From JACTMZ01 sp044359955 (GTDB taxonomy: Bacteria > Verrucomicrobiota > Verrucomicrobiia > Chthoniobacterales > JACTMZ01), in contig JBIKLF010000025.1 of NCBI GenBank assembly GCA_044359955.1, positions 1-34,145 on the forward strand: a stretch of 34,145 bases of DNA, given 5' to 3'. Shown here one piece after another: positions 14,808 through 22,093 of the stretch. The notes under the pieces are model-generated. The model worked only from the letters and a program-made list of their open reading frames with translations. It did not search any database and was not told where the DNA came from. A program made the translations under genes and the position numbers. Each line of letters starts with the position of its first letter. Position 1 is the first letter of the stretch.

Positions 14808-16433
14808 CTATTCGGCGCCGTCGAGTTGGCGCAGCGAGGGCAGGCGGTAATCGCGTTTGATGCGCTCTTCCTCGGCTTTGCTGCCCTCGACATCGAGGAC
14901 GATGAGGCCGGGGTCCTCGGCGAGCTTGATGCGGTGATATGGGTCGGTCGGGCTGTCGACGGCGGCGGCGAGGTCAGCGAGGCTTTTGATCGGGCGGCCG
15001 TTGACTTCCTCGACGACTTCCTGGCTGAGGTTTTCGTAGCCGACGGTGTTGGGTCCGGGGAGGACGCCGCTGACAAAAACAATCTTTCCGCGGTCGGTCG
15101 GCAGTTCGCTCTGGTATCGATCGAGGTAGACGAGGCGCTGGGGCCCCTCTCGTGCCCAGTTCGGGCCCCACTCGCGCAGGTATTGGCGGGAGAGTTCGGA
15201 GAAAACGAGCCCGCCGACGATGACAAATTTGGGCGGCGTGTCAAAAATGTAGGGCTGACTGATCATGCGCGAGCGGTCGCGCGGGGCGAGGGTGCCCTCG
15301 AGTTGGACTTCTGCCCCGTCGCGCCAGACGACAATGGGAAGCTTTTGTCCGGCTTGCATGACGGTCGATACGTAGTGGGCAAGGGAGATTTTCCCGAACC
15401 GCGGGTCCTCGTAATTGCCATCTTGGTCGATCGTCTTGCCATCGACGCGGAGGAGGACGTCGCCGACTTTGATCTCGGCGGTTTCGGCGGGTGAACCGGG
15501 CAGGACCTTGGTGATGTAGGCGCCGCCGGTGCCATTGGGTAGTTTGGCGAAGCGGCGGAGCTGCGGGTCGCGGGTGTCGGCGAAGGTCAGGCCGGCGCGC
15601 GGGAATCCGGCATAAGAGTCCCGTCCGGCTGCGTCGAGGAAGTGCTGGATGACGGGTGCCGGCACGACATCAGCTGTCTGGCTGCGCGGGTCGTAGCGCA
15701 TGACCAGGCCCACGAGGCGATCTTCCTTGAAAACCGGAACAGTGAAACTGTTTTCGCGCGATTGGAGCGGTGCGCTGAGCTTGAAGACGAGGAAGGCATT
15801 TTCATCCACCGGATAAGCGCCAACTTCGATCGTCGTGATGGTGGCCGGGGTGCGCACGGGCGTGCCGTTGCTCTCGAGTTGCAGGATTTCGACGCGGTCG
15901 CCGACGGCCGCGGTTTCGTCGAGGCGTGCGCCGCCGATACTTTGTAAAAATTCGGCCGCGGGGGCGGCCAAGAGAGCAAGGTTGGCGTCGTAGTCAACGG
16001 CTTCGACTTGGGCGGCGGCTTTGAGTGCGGTCTCGGGTTTTTCCAATTCAACGTAGGTGTGGTTGTTGACCAGTTCGGCGGTGACAAGGATGCGTCCGTC
16101 CGCGAGGACCACTCCGAGGCCTTGACGCAGCACGGGCGGGTTTTTGCGCCATGGCTGGCTGAAGTTGTAGGATTGGCTGGCCACATTGACCCGGACCACG
16201 GGTGGGAGCGGGGTGGTCGCGGTCTCCGGGGTCAGGGTGGGTGAGACTTCGGTGGTCGGGGCGGTTTGCTCGACTGGCGCCGGCGTGGCCTCGGCGGCGG
16301 GGAGGTATTGGCGCAGAGTCTCCATACCTTGGCCAAGGGAGGCCGAGAGCAGGAGGGCCGCGATGAGAGCAGCGGCCCGCTGAGGCCAGCGGGCCCTACC
16401 GGGAGGAAAAGAAGAACAAGAGGAGTGCATCAC
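14808..16433 (-). CDS. Deg-type PDZ pseudoprotease, catalytic triad lost
   Basis: A secreted protein of 540 or 541 residues, built like the adjacent active protease but catalytically dead. It has a signal-anchor or signal peptide (about 19-36), a Thr/Pro-rich linker (45-80), a trypsin-like fold (about 81-265), a PDZ domain (about 300-380) and a C-terminal PDZ-like domain (KFVIVGGLVFSELSR onward). Aligned with its neighbour, His71 is replaced by Glu120 (RILVTAELV), Asp102 by Asn151 (DANLALL), and the GNSGG serine loop by ENSFTVPV. The start is either GTG at 16433 (4-bp overlap) or ATG at 16430 (1-bp overlap, TGATG). A REP-like hairpin at 16374-16399 encodes the basic stretch GRARWPQRA before the hydrophobic helix. 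It probably regulates or scaffolds the active protease, by inference. Confidence 0.9.
   Translation of the reverse strand: MMHSSCSSFPPGRARWPQRAAALIAALLLSASLGQGMETLRQYLPAAEATPAPVEQTAPTTEVSPTLTPETATTPLPPVVRVNVASQSYNFSQPWRKNPPVLRQGLGVVLADGRILVTAELVNNHTYVELEKPETALKAAAQVEAVDYDANLALLAAPAAEFLQSIGGARLDETAAVGDRVEILQLESNGTPVRTPATITTIEVGAYPVDENAFLVFKLSAPLQSRENSFTVPVFKEDRLVGLVMRYDPRSQTADVVPAPVIQHFLDAAGRDSYAGFPRAGLTFADTRDPQLRRFAKLPNGTGGAYITKVLPGSPAETAEIKVGDVLLRVDGKTIDQDGNYEDPRFGKISLAHYVSTVMQAGQKLPIVVWRDGAEVQLEGTLAPRDRSRMISQPYIFDTPPKFVIVGGLVFSELSRQYLREWGPNWAREGPQRLVYLDRYQSELPTDRGKIVFVSGVLPGPNTVGYENLSQEVVEEVNGRPIKSLADLAAAVDSPTDPYHRIKLAEDPGLIVLDVEGSKAEEERIKRDYRLPSLRQLDGAE
16374..16399. repeat. GTAG-headed REP-like hairpin inside a coding sequence
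   Basis: GGCCCGCT (16374-16381) and AGCGGGCC (16388-16395) form a perfect 8-bp stem, followed by CTAC, which reads GTAG on the minus strand. It has the same head and shape as the intergenic repeats but falls in codons of about residues 12-20 of the pseudoprotease. Confidence 0.65.
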
Positions 16434-17878
16434 AGGTTTTGTTCGACGGTGACCCCGTAGCGTTGGCGAATGCGTTCGCTGGCTTCGGCCAGAACGGAGC
16501 GCTCGAGAACAATGGGGCGGCCTTCGCCGAGAAGTTCGATCACGTGGAATTCGCCGGGTTGCTCGAAGGCGGACGCGACATCTTGCAGCGAGCGGATGCG
16601 CTGGCCGTTGATTTTCTCGACGATGGCGCCCTTGAACGGGGCGACGTAGGTGTTGACCGGGTCCTTGAGAATCTCGCTGAGCACGACCACCTCGGGGTAT
16701 TCGCGGTAAAGGTGGTCGGTGACGTAGTAATCAAAAAAGTAACGCAGGCGCGTGTCGACGTCCTTCTGCGAGTCGAGGAAGTCGCGGCTGAGCGGCTGGA
16801 AGAGGAGGCCGCCGACGAGGACAAAGCGCGGACGTTTGTCATACGACCGCGCCTGCATCTCGAAAGGCCAGGGGCGGTCGAGCTCAAGTGAGATGTCTTG
16901 CTTGGCGCCATCGCGCATGACCTCGAGTTTGACTTGGTCGCCCTTGAATTTGCGTTCAAAGACTTCGGCCATCTCGGTCCGCTCGCCGTCGAGGTCGATC
17001 TTTCCGTCCGAGTAGACCTTGAGACCATCGACCGAGAGGATGACGTCGCCGGGTTGGAGTTTTCCGGCCGAGGAACCGCTGTCGAAAACGCTGCCGATGA
17101 GCACACCGGTATCGGGTTCCTCCACGCCAAGCGCGGCACGCTGCGCCGGGTTGAGCATGGGAAAATAGGTCGCGGCCAGATCCATGTAGCGGTCGTAGGT
17201 CCCGTCCTCGACATCCTTGAGGAACCGGCGGACGACGGGGGTGGGAATCATGTAACCGACATTTTGCGCGACGGCGCCGCTGAATCCTTGGAAGGCGACG
17301 CCGACCACTTTGCCATCCTGCATGACGGGACCGCCGCTGTTGCCCGGGTTGATCGCGGCGTCGATCTGGATGGCAAGATGGCTGTCGACTTCGGAGTGGC
17401 TGTAGGGTTGGAAGTCGATGCGGGAGACGACGCCGGTGGTGACGGAAAGCCGGTTGCCGCCGATGGGGTAGCCGTAGGCGCTGACGGTGGACTCCAAAGC
17501 AGGGATGCCGCCGAATTCAAGCGGCTTGGTGCCCTCAAAAAAACTTTCGTCATAGACACCCAGGATGGCGAGGTCGCAATCGTGGGCCACGTGCAGCACG
17601 CGCGCCTCCCAAGGGGTGGGATCGCCCTCCTTGACCACGGTGATGAAGGTCGCGTTGCTCACCACGTGGGCGTTGGTCATGATGCGTTTGCCCTCGATGA
17701 CAAAACCCGCGCCGACGCCGCTGCCCACGTTGCCGGGATTCCAGGGGACGGAATAGTCGGGTTGTTGTGCGGTGGTGCTGATCCGGACCATGCTGGCAGC
17801 CGGGCCCGGGGCGGCCTGGGCGGTCGGGGCGGCAAAGACGGCCGCGAGCAAAGCAAAACGGAGCAGCAGGGTGGGCAT
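16430..17878 (-). CDS. Secreted Deg/HtrA-type serine protease with two PDZ-like domains
   Basis: A 482-residue periplasmic protease with a signal peptide ending near AQA-A (22). The S1C trypsin-like domain (about 25-220) keeps the full triad: His71 (TNAHVV), Asp102 (CDLAIL) and Ser181 (NPGNSGGP). A PDZ domain (about 240-335) and a second PDZ-like C-terminal domain (RPRFVLVGGLLFQPLSRDF onward) follow. The wording FFEGTKPLEFGGIPALESTV...GYPIGGNRLSVTTGVVSRI and the C-terminal domain resemble the plant DEG2/DEG9/DEG10 branch rather than E. coli DegP. In that branch the second PDZ domain controls oligomerisation. It is the first gene of the group with the pseudoprotease, gltX and aroE, and is transcribed divergently from the PLD gene. 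It should degrade misfolded envelope proteins. Confidence 0.94.
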   Translation of the reverse strand: MPTLLLRFALLAAVFAAPTAQAAPGPAASMVRISTTAQQPDYSVPWNPGNVGSGVGAGFVIEGKRIMTNAHVVSNATFITVVKEGDPTPWEARVLHVAHDCDLAILGVYDESFFEGTKPLEFGGIPALESTVSAYGYPIGGNRLSVTTGVVSRIDFQPYSHSEVDSHLAIQIDAAINPGNSGGPVMQDGKVVGVAFQGFSGAVAQNVGYMIPTPVVRRFLKDVEDGTYDRYMDLAATYFPMLNPAQRAALGVEEPDTGVLIGSVFDSGSSAGKLQPGDVILSVDGLKVYSDGKIDLDGERTEMAEVFERKFKGDQVKLEVMRDGAKQDISLELDRPWPFEMQARSYDKRPRFVLVGGLLFQPLSRDFLDSQKDVDTRLRYFFDYYVTDHLYREYPEVVVLSEILKDPVNTYVAPFKGAIVEKINGQRIRSLQDVASAFEQPGEFHVIELLGEGRPIVLERSVLAEASERIRQRYGVTVEQNL

Positions 17879-17965
17879 GGGTGATGAAGGTTAACGGGCT
17901 GGCTCTTTTTGGCAAATCGGGAAACTGGTCAAAGCTGCGGCAGGACGTATCTTCGGGGGGTGGCC

Positions 17966-19132
17966 ATGGCCCCCCTCAATCTACTTGCTCCCGAGGCGAT
18001 CACCGATTTGTCGCGCTGTGCGGCCACACCGGCGCGGCCGGTCACGGAGGCGCGGGTCCTGCGCGATGGCAGCGAGGCGTTTCCGGTGATGCTGGATTTG
18101 ATCGCAGCGGCCCGCCGTTCGGTGTGGTTCGAAAATTTTATTTTTGCCGGCGATGCGACGGGTCAGCGTTTTGCCCGGGCGCTGGGGGAGGCGGCGCGCC
18201 GCGGGGTGGAGGTGCGCGTGCTTTATGATCCGGTCGGCACGATGATGGTGAAGGGCGGGTCGATCGCGAAAGCGTTGGCGGCCGAGGGCGTGACGGCGCG
18301 GGCGTTTCGTCCGGTGTCACTCTTGGAGCCTTGGACCTGGTCGCGGTTGCGCCATCGCGATCATCGCAAGACCATGGTGGTGGACGGCGAGGTCGCGGTG
18401 GTCGGAGGCTTGTGCATCAGCAACAACTGGGCGGGGCATGACGAGGGCGGGCACAACTGGCGCGACACGGCCTTGCAGGTGCGGGGGCCGCTGGTTGGCG
18501 ATGTCGGATTCGCTTTTGGGATGATGTGGGAACGCGCCGCCGGTGATGATGTGCCGCCGGTGAGGGTCATTTCGGAAACCCCACCGCCGGCACCTTGCGG
18601 CCTGGTGGCGGCGGATCGTCCGGGCGCGCACCGCGTGGCCTCGATCTACATCTGGCTGGCGCAACACGCGCAGCGCACACTGGAAATCACCGATGCGTAT
18701 CTGGTGACGCCGGAGCCGGTGGTGGCCGCCTTCGAGGAAGCGGCGCGGCGCGGCGTGGCGGTGCAGTTTCTACTGCCGGGCAACAACAACCATCCGTTTG
18801 CGGCGGCCTCGGCGCGGCGGCGTTACGCGCGCTTGATGGCGGCGGGTGCGCGCATCCACGAATGGCGCGGCATGATGGTGCATGCCAAAACGGCGGTGGC
18901 CGACAGCGAGATCGTGCTGGTTGGCTCGAGCAATCTCGATCCGCTGTCGATGACGCGGAACTACGAACTCAACTTGTTGCTGGCCGATGCGGCGACCGGG
19001 CAGTCGATGAGCGAGATGTTTCGCCAAGATCTGGACGGAGCCCGCGAGATCCGTCCGGAGACGTGGTCGAGCCGTCCGCTTTGGCAAAAAATTGCGGAAT
19101 CGCTGGCGGGGGTCTTCGACGACAATTTGTGA
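17966..19132 (+). CDS. Phospholipase D-family protein, cardiolipin synthase-like
   Basis: A 388-residue protein with two HKD motifs: HRKTMVVD (His133, Lys135, Asp140) and HAKTAVAD (His306, Lys308, Asp313), each followed by the family's GG or GSSNLD turn. The two histidines form the phosphatidyl-enzyme intermediate and general acid in PLD enzymes. Length and layout fit the ClsB/YbhO type of cardiolipin synthase, which lacks N-terminal membrane helices, but another phospholipid or a nuclease substrate is possible. An alternative TTG start at 17909 exists; the ATG at 17966 gives the better N-terminus. The 87-bp gap to the divergent protease gene must hold both promoters. I see no partner gene. 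Confidence 0.92.
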   Translation: MAPLNLLAPEAITDLSRCAATPARPVTEARVLRDGSEAFPVMLDLIAAARRSVWFENFIFAGDATGQRFARALGEAARRGVEVRVLYDPVGTMMVKGGSIAKALAAEGVTARAFRPVSLLEPWTWSRLRHRDHRKTMVVDGEVAVVGGLCISNNWAGHDEGGHNWRDTALQVRGPLVGDVGFAFGMMWERAAGDDVPPVRVISETPPPAPCGLVAADRPGAHRVASIYIWLAQHAQRTLEITDAYLVTPEPVVAAFEEAARRGVAVQFLLPGNNNHPFAAASARRRYARLMAAGARIHEWRGMMVHAKTAVADSEIVLVGSSNLDPLSMTRNYELNLLLADAATGQSMSEMFRQDLDGAREIRPETWSSRPLWQKIAESLAGVFDDNL

Positions 19133-19340
19133 GTGGTCCAGGGTGACGGCTGGAGGCGGAGGATTTGGAAAACGCCGTTTTCGTCGCGTTGGAAGCCGCG
19201 GATTTTCGGGATTTGTGAGGGGAGGGCGCCGCCGGGAAGTGCTCCTTGGCTCGGTTTTCCAGGCCGTAGCCCGTCACGCGCTGCTGCCTCTGCATGGGTC
19301 CGGTTCAACTCAACCAATGCTGCCCTGCAATCATAATAAA
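19133..19340. other. Gap between PLD and hipBA
   Basis: This 208-bp stretch has no gene that I recognise and no clear terminator. Reading frames through it in either direction give low-complexity basic peptides without family resemblance. Confidence 0.4.
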
Positions 19341-19356
19341 GCATCTTGAAAGATGT
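19341..19356. promoter_or_regulatory. HipB operator candidate O1
   Basis: GCATCTTGAAAGATGT contains the palindrome CATC-N6-GATG. A second CATC-N6-GATG lies exactly 40 bp downstream. E. coli HipB binds several palindromic half-site pairs upstream of hipBA, so these are the natural operator candidates here. Confidence 0.6.
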
Positions 19357-19361
19357 CTTCG

Positions 19362-19392
19362 TTGACAAAAACCAATTAGCGCATCATATAAG
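19362..19392 (+). promoter_or_regulatory. hipBA promoter
   Basis: A consensus TTGACA (19362-19367) is followed after 19 bases by TATAAG (19387-19392). The spacing is long by two, but CATATA at 17 bases is an alternative. The box sits between the two operator palindromes, and the second palindrome covers the -10. Transcription would start near 19399, next to the GTG chosen for hipB. Confidence 0.6.
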
Positions 19393-19396
19393 ATGT
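19381..19396. promoter_or_regulatory. HipB operator candidate O2
   Basis: GCATCATATAAGATGT contains the same CATC-N6-GATG palindrome as the site at 19341. It overlaps the -10 box, so binding here would block RNA polymerase. Confidence 0.6.
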
Positions 19397-19399
19397 GTT

Positions 19400-19753
19400 G
19401 TGCACATCACAGAACAGTTGACAGATAAGGCAGTTCTCCAAGAGTTAGGGGCGCGGTTGGCCGCGACCCGCTTGGAGAAGAACCTCACGCAGATCCAGCT
19501 GGCGGAGGCGGCTGGCGTTGCCAAGAGCACGCTGCAGCGGCTTGAGGCGGGCCAGGTAGCATCGCAACTTTCCGGATTTCTGAGGGTCTGCCGCTCGCTC
19601 GGTTTGCTGGAGCGGTTCGAGATACTCTTGCCGGAGTCCGCACCCGGTCCGATGGCGCGGCTGAAGCAACAAGGGCATCAGCGGCGACGGGCAGGACGCA
19701 AAAAAGCTACCTTGGGTGGGTCGAAACAATGGACCTGGGGTGAATCGTCATGA
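19400..19753 (+). CDS. hipB: HipB-like antitoxin, XRE-family repressor
   Basis: A 117-residue protein with one XRE helix-turn-helix (about residues 16-60: LGARLAATRLEKNLTQIQLAEAAGVAKSTLQ in outline) and a basic C-terminal tail. It is the likely antitoxin and autorepressor of the HipA kinase. The start is uncertain. A TTG at 19346 would give 135 residues but lies upstream of the promoter, so GTG at 19400 or TTG at 19418 is more likely. The predicted transcription start is at about 19399, which makes the message leaderless or nearly so. Its stop overlaps hipA by four bases (ATGA at 19750-19753). Confidence 0.88.
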   Translation: MHITEQLTDKAVLQELGARLAATRLEKNLTQIQLAEAAGVAKSTLQRLEAGQVASQLSGFLRVCRSLGLLERFEILLPESAPGPMARLKQQGHQRRRAGRKKATLGGSKQWTWGESS

Positions 19754-21054
19754 TCGCCAAGGTCGAGCTTTGGGGCCGGACAATCGGTGCGGTTGCGCTC
19801 GACGAGGGGCGTGAGGTGGCGGCGTTCCAATACGATGCGGAGTTCGCGCGCAGTGGCATCGAGTTGTCTCCGCTGACCATGCCCTTGAGCGAGCGGGTTT
19901 ACGAATTTTCCTCCCTGCCGCGTGCGGCTTTTCACGGATTGCCGGGACTGCTGGCTGATTCCTTGCCGGACAAATTCGGCAACGCCTTGATTGACGCGTG
20001 GCTGGCCACGCAGGGTCGCGCGCCGGAAAGCTTCAGCGCTGTCGAGCGTCTGTGCTACACGGGAATGCGCGGGATGGGAGCGTTGGAATTTGCTCCGGTG
20101 CTCGGACCGAAAGCGCGCAAGGCCTCGAAGATCGAGGTTGAGGCGCTGGTGCGCTTGGCGAGTGAGGTGCTGACACATCGGAGTGATTTGCTGGGACATT
20201 TCCACAACGCCGGTAAGAAGAGGGCGCTGCGCGACATTTTGCACGTGGGCACTTCGGCGGGCGGGGCACGGGCCAAAGCTGTGATCGCTTGGAACCGGGA
20301 GACGAACGAGGTGCGGTCCGGTCAGATCGCCGCAGGCGACGGCTTCGACTACTGGTTGCTCAAGTTCGATGGCGTGGCGGGCAACAAAGACAAAGAGCAG
20401 GAAGATCCGAAGGGTTATGGGGCGATCGAGTTCGCCTACTACCGCATGGCCCAGACGGCGGGGATCACCATGAGCGAGTGCCGGCTTTTGGAGGAGAATG
20501 GACGGCGCCATTTCATGACGCAGCGCTTCGATCGTCATCCGGGCGGCGCCAAGTTGCACATGCAATCGCTGGGAGCATTGGCGCACTATGACTTTCATCA
20601 GCCGGGGGCCTACTCTTACGAGCAGGCTTTGCTGACCATCCGCCGGCTCGGATTGCCCGTGGCCGCGGTGGAGGAGCAGTTCCGGCGCATGGTTTTCAAT
20701 ATCGTCGCGCGCAACCAAGACGATCATGTGAAGAACATCGCTTTCCTGATGAACCAGCAGGGCGCGTGGTCACTCGCGCCGGCCTTCGATGTGACCTACA
20801 GCTACAATCCGGCGGGGTTGTGGACCGGGGCGCACCAAATGACCCTGAACGGGAAGCGGGACGGCTTCACTCTGGCGGATTTCGAAGCGTGCGCGAAGTC
20901 GGCGGTGATGAAGCGGGGTCGTGCCCAAGCGATTGTGGCGGAAGTTCAAGCGGTGGTGGAGCGGTGGCCGGAGTTCGCCGGTGAGGCCGGGCTGACCGAG
21001 CAAGTGCGGGAGAAAATCCGGCGCGCTCATCGGCTGACTTTCCGAGCGGTTTAA
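19750..21054 (+). CDS. hipA: HipA serine/threonine kinase toxin
   Basis: A 434-residue HipA-family kinase. In E. coli HipA phosphorylates glutamyl-tRNA synthetase and causes persistence; gltX is encoded 5 kb away here. The N-terminal HipA_N domain (about 1-110) is followed by the kinase domain. Ser169 in the loop HVGTSAGGARAKA matches the autophosphorylated serine of E. coli HipA, with Lys176 after it. The catalytic loop RNQDDHVKN (321-329) and the metal-binding Asp347 in APAFDVTY are intact, so the kinase should be active. It is complete and translationally coupled to hipB. Substrate identity is not predictable from sequence, and other HipA proteins target other synthetases. Confidence 0.95.
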   Translation: MIAKVELWGRTIGAVALDEGREVAAFQYDAEFARSGIELSPLTMPLSERVYEFSSLPRAAFHGLPGLLADSLPDKFGNALIDAWLATQGRAPESFSAVERLCYTGMRGMGALEFAPVLGPKARKASKIEVEALVRLASEVLTHRSDLLGHFHNAGKKRALRDILHVGTSAGGARAKAVIAWNRETNEVRSGQIAAGDGFDYWLLKFDGVAGNKDKEQEDPKGYGAIEFAYYRMAQTAGITMSECRLLEENGRRHFMTQRFDRHPGGAKLHMQSLGALAHYDFHQPGAYSYEQALLTIRRLGLPVAAVEEQFRRMVFNIVARNQDDHVKNIAFLMNQQGAWSLAPAFDVTYSYNPAGLWTGAHQMTLNGKRDGFTLADFEACAKSAVMKRGRAQAIVAEVQAVVERWPEFAGEAGLTEQVREKIRRAHRLTFRAV

Positions 21055-21164
21055 GCTTTTCCGTGGCTACGGCGCGGTGCGCTGCGAATTCGAGGATTCG
21101 CCGGCGAGGACGCTACAGAGGATGTGGCGGTGCTGCCGGGGGCACGGTCATTCACCAAAGTGGA
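21055..21164. other. Gap downstream of hipA
   Basis: No gene. GTGGCTACGGCGCG (from 21063) and CGCCGGCGAGGACGCTAC (to 21115) may be the worn ends of another GTGG/GTAG-type repeat; the match between the ends is imperfect. Confidence 0.3.
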
Positions 21165-21319
21165 AATGGGCGGGACTGGATTGGTTGCCTGCGGCAACCC
21201 GTCTCGCTGCGCTTGGCTCGAACGGCGAATGTTGATTGCGGCCTTCGGCCTTCACCCCTGCGGGGCCGACCTCCGGTCGGTCTGTGCCGCTGCGCGGCGC
21301 TCTCATCCACCGGAAGAGG
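21165..21319 (-). repeat. 155-bp repeat unit downstream of tRNA-Tyr, starting from a copy of the tRNA 3' end
   Basis: An exact 18-bp direct repeat links 21320-21337 (of which 21322-21337 is the tRNA-Tyr 3' end) to 21165-21182, with a period of 155 bp. The unit between contains a chain of short GC hairpins: GGTTGCctgcGGCAACC-like, GGCCttcGGCC, CCCtgcGGGG, GACCtccGGTC and GCCGCtgcGCGGC. No CCA is encoded at either copy. It is non-coding in all frames as far as I can judge. Confidence 0.75.
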
Positions 21320-21321
21320 AA

Positions 21322-21404
21322 TGGGCGGGACTGGATTCGAACCAGTGAAGGCATAAGCCAGCAGATTTACAGTCTGCCCCGTTTGGCCACTCCGGAACCC
21401 GCCC
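21322..21404 (-). tRNA. tRNA-Tyr (anticodon GTA)
   Basis: An 83-nt class II tRNA on the minus strand. The acceptor stem is GGGCGGG (21404-21398) with CCCGCCC (21329-21323) and discriminator A at 21322. The anticodon GTA is at 21370-21368 within GCAGACTGTAAATCTGC. The T-arm is CTGG-TTCGAAT-CCAG, and a long variable arm is present. CCA is not encoded. It starts only six bases after the cyclophilin stop codon on the same strand, so it may be processed from a shared transcript. As a GUN-anticodon tRNA it is an expected queuosine target, fitting queG in the same window. Confidence 0.96.
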
Positions 21405-21410
21405 TGAATT

Positions 21411-22022
21411 TTACGACGCGGGCGGCTCTGTGCCGGCGCGAGGCTCGAGGACTATGCGTTTGATGACGACTTTTTCCAAGGGAAAGTTGTTCCGGTCGGT
21501 GCGCAGGCGGCTGATTTCCTCGAGGTGTTCGAGGCCTTCCAAGATGCGGCCGAAGACGGTGTATTCTCCGTTCAGTGCGGGCATGGATTTGAGGGTGACG
21601 TAGAATTGGCTGCCATTGGAAACGCGGGCGGGATTGATTTTGTTGTCGAGGCGGGCGGCGGCGACGGAGCCTTTTTTGTGGGGCAGGCGGATTTCGGCAG
21701 GAACGGTCCAACCGGGTCCGCCGGTGCCGGTGCGGATGCCGGGGCCACGGCGGCTGTAGGGGTCACCGGTTTGCACGAGGGTGCCGGGGAAGGCGCGGTG
21801 GAATTGCATGCCTTTGTAATAACGGGTGCGGACCAACTCCTTGAAATTTTCGGCGTGCAGCGGGGCGGCGCTGTCATACAGACCGACGACCACCCGACGA
21901 AGATCGCGCTCTTTGCCGACTTTGAGGTCCATGACGACGACATCCGGGCCGAGCGTCTGCGCGTGAAGCGCGGGGGCAAGCAGGAGGCAGGCAAGGACGG
22001 TGAGAACGGTGAGAAATTTCAT
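21411..22022 (-). CDS. Exported cyclophilin-type peptidyl-prolyl isomerase
   Basis: A 203-residue protein with a Sec signal peptide (MKFLTVLTVLACLLLAPALHA) and a cyclophilin domain. The family core is visible: FKELVRTRYYKGMQFHRAFPGTLVQTGDP (around the catalytic Arg in FHR), NGSQFYVTLKSMPALNGEYTVFGRILEG. It would catalyse proline isomerisation in the periplasm. The ATG at 22022 starts exactly at the signal peptide; a longer frame to 22058 is not needed. It follows the parvulin and dehydrogenase-like genes on the same strand and lies six bases before tRNA-Tyr. Confidence 0.93.
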   Translation of the reverse strand: MKFLTVLTVLACLLLAPALHAQTLGPDVVVMDLKVGKERDLRRVVVGLYDSAAPLHAENFKELVRTRYYKGMQFHRAFPGTLVQTGDPYSRRGPGIRTGTGGPGWTVPAEIRLPHKKGSVAAARLDNKINPARVSNGSQFYVTLKSMPALNGEYTVFGRILEGLEHLEEISRLRTDRNNFPLEKVVIKRIVLEPRAGTEPPAS

Positions 22023-22093
22023 CGGGGGGATGATTTGTGGAATGAGGGCGGGAGGCAAGGACGGAGGAGTTTTAAGTCTTAAGTCTGTAAGTT

